Positions 22,517 to 24,222 of a DNA stretch of 24,222 nucleotides are shown piece by piece (within the stretch, counting starts at the first letter, position 1; each line of letters begins with the position of its first letter). Made by a program: the position numbers and the translations under genes. Source of the DNA: Candidatus Uhrbacteria bacterium (lineage in GTDB: Bacteria > Patescibacteriota > Patescibacteriia > UBA9934); NCBI GenBank assembly GCA_003453595.1, contig DMOG01000003.1, positions 1 through 24,222 of the forward strand. Reading direction: 5' to 3'. The notes under the pieces were generated by a model that was not told the origin of the DNA, made no database searches, and was given only the letters and a program-made list of their open reading frames with translations.

Positions 22517-22604
22517 CGAGAAGATCCCTCTCCTTCTTCACTAAAGTTACGAAGGATCCATTGAAGCTTTATGCGAAGATGGACTGGGCGTCGAGATGGG
22601 AATA
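22517..22604 (-). repeat. Long palindromic repeat, copy C (inverted, partial)
   Basis: The plus strand reads CGAGAAGATCCCTCTCCTTC, continues through GGATCCATTGAAGCTTTATG, and ends GGGCGTCGAGATGGGAATA, the reverse complement of the right part of copies A and B with one mismatch to A over 88 bp. The match stops at the centre of the inner palindrome. It lies about 18.5 kb from copy B, between corA and the reverse transcriptase gene, and is bounded by AT-rich sequence. Confidence 0.9.
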
Positions 22605-22740
22605 TAGAAGTCGAGATGAAAAAACTAATTCCCCACTTCAACGATAGGAGAAGTCTTCTCGATCGAGGTAAGCGGATCTCTCCCCCGTCGGACGGGGTTC
22701 GAGATGGGAAGTGAGGATTGTGTCGAAATGGGAAATGCAA
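22605..22740. repeat. Mosaic of short repeat modules beyond copy C
   Basis: Not alignable as one copy, but it holds GTCGAGATG (22610-22618), GGAGAAGTCTTCTCGATCGA (near 22647), GGATCTCTCCC, TTCGAGATGGGAA (near 22698) and GTCGAAATGGGAAAT (near 22722), all modules of the GIY-YIG-linked family, plus the palindrome CCCCGTCGGACGGGG. An 81-codon open frame across it is only translated repeat. Confidence 0.7.
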
Positions 22741-22750
22741 CCCACCTCAC

Positions 22751-22780
22751 CACAGTCCGACTGCCAGCAGTCGGACTGTG
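22751..22780. repeat. Perfect 13-bp hairpin
   Basis: CACAGTCCGACTG and CAGTCGGACTGTG with loop CCAG, no mismatches. There is no long T-run on either side (AAAATG to the right), so it is not a standard terminator. First of a series of hairpins reaching to the terminator at 22911. Confidence 0.8.
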
Positions 22781-22814
22781 AAAATGAAATCAATAAAATC
22801 AAGCTAATTAAAAA

Positions 22815-22855
22815 AATTTGCCACCTAGTGTCCGATCACACCTAAATGGCAAATT
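22815..22855. repeat. Hairpin with 9-bp outer and short inner stem
   Basis: AATTTGCCA (22815-22823) and TGGCAAATT (22847-22855) are perfectly complementary; within the 23-nt interval GTGT and ACAC can pair as an inner stem. Read leftward it is preceded by a run of A bases, so on the minus strand it could also terminate transcription. Confidence 0.65.
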
Positions 22856-22856
22856 C

Positions 22857-22901
22857 AAGATCCAATCCTCTAAGATCCGATCTCCAAAGATCAGATCTTG
22901 A
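22857..22901. repeat. Three tandem 15-nt units forming a hairpin
   Basis: AAGATCCAATCCTCT, AAGATCCGATCTCCA and AAGATCAGATCTTGA follow one another without gaps. Units two and three also pair as a 12-bp hairpin (22872-22883 with 22888-22899, one mismatch). No gene overlaps it. Confidence 0.7.
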
Positions 22902-22910
22902 AACGCAAAA

Positions 22911-22940
22911 CCACCCCGCAATGGCGAGGTGGTTTTTCTT
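22911..22940. terminator. Intrinsic terminator between repeats and reverse transcriptase gene
   Basis: CCACC-C-CGC, loop AATG, GCG-A-GGTGG, followed by TTTTTCTTT; on the other strand TTTT follows the stem. It would end the reverse transcriptase transcript coming from the right (about 65 bp after its stop) or any rightward transcript. Confidence 0.8.
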
Positions 22941-23003
22941 TACTCTTATGGAATTATTACTGCACTTTCTAGCTGTTCTTCTGTTGGCATTAAAATTATT
23001 GAA

Positions 23004-24014
23004 TTAATAATCTTTTGCATACTGCCAGCAACAGTTCAGTAAATCTCGCTGTATATCATAAGTATTTCCATGTACTAACAAACCAAGATATGAATGAACA
23101 ACTTCTGGCGTTGGGTCATTTAACAACTTTTCAAACATTCTCTGTTTAGTCTTTTTTCTTAATAATCGATATTTAGGAAAAAGAATCCAACCAAGAAAAT
23201 CCACACCCGACTCTAATGTTTTCAAATATATCTTTGTTGGATGGAGTGACAGATTCAGTCTTCCAAACAAAAAATCTCTTATCTCATCTATAACACCTTC
23301 CAGCCATTCTCGGTCGTCTGAAATAATGACAAAATCGTCAGCATACCTTATATAGTGCCTTGCTTTTAATTTATGCTTTACCCATTGATCAAAAACATTC
23401 ATATAAATATTTGCGAACAGTTGCGAAGTAAGATTGCCTAATGGCAGACCAATGCCGTGCGTTGATTCATTGTGATAACTATCTATTACATCCGCTAACA
23501 GACCGACTATATTTTTATCAGGAATATACTCATCTAGAATATCAAGCAGGATTCCATGATCAATACTCGCGAAAAATTTCCTAATATCACATTTCAAGAC
23601 CCAACATGACTTTGTATTATTCTTGCTTACTTTATATGACTTGACGTAAAAGTTATCGATAGCTTTATATACACCTTTTCCAATACGGCAAGAATATGAA
23701 TCACTAATAAAAGTCTTTTCAAAAAATGGATAAAGTAATCTATAAATCGCATGATGCAGTAGCCTATCCCTCACATCAGCCTTGTGAATGTGCCGTCGCT
23801 TTGGATCATTTATATAAAAACTGTAATATCCTCCGTGAGAATATGTTTTAAAAACTAAGTCACTATGTAAACTATCAATATTCGTGATTAAATCTAAATC
23901 AAACTGCTGAACATCAAACTTGTTTCTTTTTCCGACTACGAAATCCTGCCACGCTAAATATAAATTATCTAAACAAATAATATCATCATAACTATGCAAC
24001 AACTTAATATTCAT
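23004..24014 (-). CDS. Reverse transcriptase, diversity-generating retroelement type
   Basis: A 336-residue reverse transcriptase starting at ATG 24014 (a TTG two codons upstream is possible). Blocks in order: KRRHIHKADVRDRLLHHAIY with DSYSCRIGKGVYKAID (fingers), KCDIRKFFASID (first catalytic Asp), GIGLPLGNLTSQLFANIYMN, RHYIRYADDFVII (YADD pair), LSLHPTKIYL, and VDFLGWIL. The LGNLTSQ form (LG-x3-SQ rather than QG-x3-SP) is the mark of diversity-generating retroelement enzymes, which copy a template RNA with adenine mutagenesis into a variable repeat of a target gene. There is no maturase or endonuclease domain. The divergent neighbour is Avd-like, the usual DGR partner. No template/variable repeat pair or target gene was found in the window; they could lie to the right. 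Confidence 0.88.
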   Translation of the reverse strand: MNIKLLHSYDDIICLDNLYLAWQDFVVGKRNKFDVQQFDLDLITNIDSLHSDLVFKTYSHGGYYSFYINDPKRRHIHKADVRDRLLHHAIYRLLYPFFEKTFISDSYSCRIGKGVYKAIDNFYVKSYKVSKNNTKSCWVLKCDIRKFFASIDHGILLDILDEYIPDKNIVGLLADVIDSYHNESTHGIGLPLGNLTSQLFANIYMNVFDQWVKHKLKARHYIRYADDFVIISDDREWLEGVIDEIRDFLFGRLNLSLHPTKIYLKTLESGVDFLGWILFPKYRLLRKKTKQRMFEKLLNDPTPEVVHSYLGLLVHGNTYDIQRDLLNCCWQYAKDY

Positions 24015-24215
24015 AACCAATTCAATGTTCCAATCATAGCTAAACTTAATGAGGCGTACAAATTATGGCACTCATATTTGGTCAACTTACCAAGAATAAC
24101 ACGTTATACCTTGGGCGAAAAAATAGATAATCAATTTACAGACTGTCTTGAGCTCGCGTTATTAGCAGGCTATCAATCAAAAAATAAAAAACTGGAAACA
24201 GGCTTTGTTGCTTAA
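23994..24215 (+). pseudogene. Shortened Avd-like four-helix-bundle protein
   Basis: The 73-codon frame has the N-terminal half of Avd/S23-like four-helix proteins: NVPIIAKLNEAYKLWHSYL then LPRITRYTLGEKIDNQFTDC and LELALLAGY, close to the PIIAK-x-YEAYKLWH and RYTLG-x-KID patterns of the family. Full proteins are about 110-125 residues with four helices; this one ends after the second helix at TAA 24213-24215. Either a stop or frameshift has cut the gene, or the last helices lie in another frame beyond the window edge. Avd proteins bind DGR reverse transcriptases and help template RNA use. Its 5' end overlaps that of the reverse transcriptase on the other strand by about 21 bp, an odd arrangement because the two genes are normally co-directional. 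Confidence 0.65.
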
Positions 24216-24222
24216 TTCCTCC

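Noticed and set aside
22495..22740. 81-codon open frame on the minus strand
   Set aside because: It is entirely translated repeat sequence (copy C and the module mosaic) with arginine/serine-rich nonsense and no start signal.
22741..23003. DGR template repeat for the adjacent reverse transcriptase
   Set aside because: I looked for a 60-150 nt segment repeated elsewhere with adenine-specific changes and for a lectin-type target gene in the window; neither was found.
22948..23007. 19-codon hydrophobic frame (MELLLHFLAVLLLALKLLN), toxin-like in appearance
   Set aside because: No ribosome site or promoter, lies right after a terminator, overlaps the end of the reverse transcriptase gene; AT-rich sequence easily yields such Leu-rich frames.

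Overview
The window is an AT-rich bacterial chromosome segment. It most resembles a Candidate Phyla Radiation (Patescibacteria) genome, judged by the short single-copy housekeeping proteins (AlaRS of about 625 residues without the C-terminal domain, L13 of 118, RNA polymerase alpha without its C-terminal domain), few clear Shine-Dalgarno sequences, near-leaderless promoters, short GIY-YIG nuclease and Avd-like proteins, and large multi-domain surface proteins. TGA is used as a stop, so the code is the standard bacterial one. The phylum call is inference; no 16S gene is present. No tRNA, rRNA or CRISPR array was seen.

Layout from left to right. 1-1213: the end of an unidentified membrane protein, then a convergent radical SAM/twitch protein. 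1451-3255 (+): a Xer-type recombinase overlapping fmt. 3256-4076: a short GIY-YIG endonuclease gene between two 154-bp direct repeats, with further palindromic repeat modules. 4077-10685 (-): a surface-polysaccharide operon of a bestrophin-like (DUF4239-like) membrane protein, Wzx-type flippase, GT4, two GT2 enzymes and an O-antigen ligase/polymerase-like protein. 10801-14703 (-): the alpha ribosomal operon infA-rpmJ-rpsM-rpsK-rpsD-rpoA-rplQ-rplM-rpsI, ending in a strong terminator. 14803-16680 (-): alaS. 16835-17683 (-): an unfamiliar protein made of repeated helix-turn-helix modules. 17746-17864 (-): what looks like an independent small RNA gene, a rod-like hairpin of about 100 nt with its own promoter and T-tract. 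17901-21344 (-): an operon of a PduL-like protein lacking the zinc ligands, a CARDB/thrombospondin-type-3/PKD surface protein, and the lipid II flippase MurJ. 21476-22387 (-): corA. 22388-23003: repeats and hairpins. 23004-24215: a DGR-type reverse transcriptase divergent from, and overlapping, a shortened Avd-like open frame.

The unifying oddity is a family of dispersed palindromic repeats. Two long copies bracket the GIY-YIG gene, a third lies inverted about 18.5 kb away, and a short piece is read in frame inside the O-antigen ligase gene. An unrelated palindrome is read in frame inside fmt. This looks like a protein-tolerated repeat family, comparable in behaviour to Rickettsia palindromic elements, possibly dispersed or maintained by the nuclease. 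The DGR-type reverse transcriptase and the hairpin RNA are the other items that most deserve follow-up.
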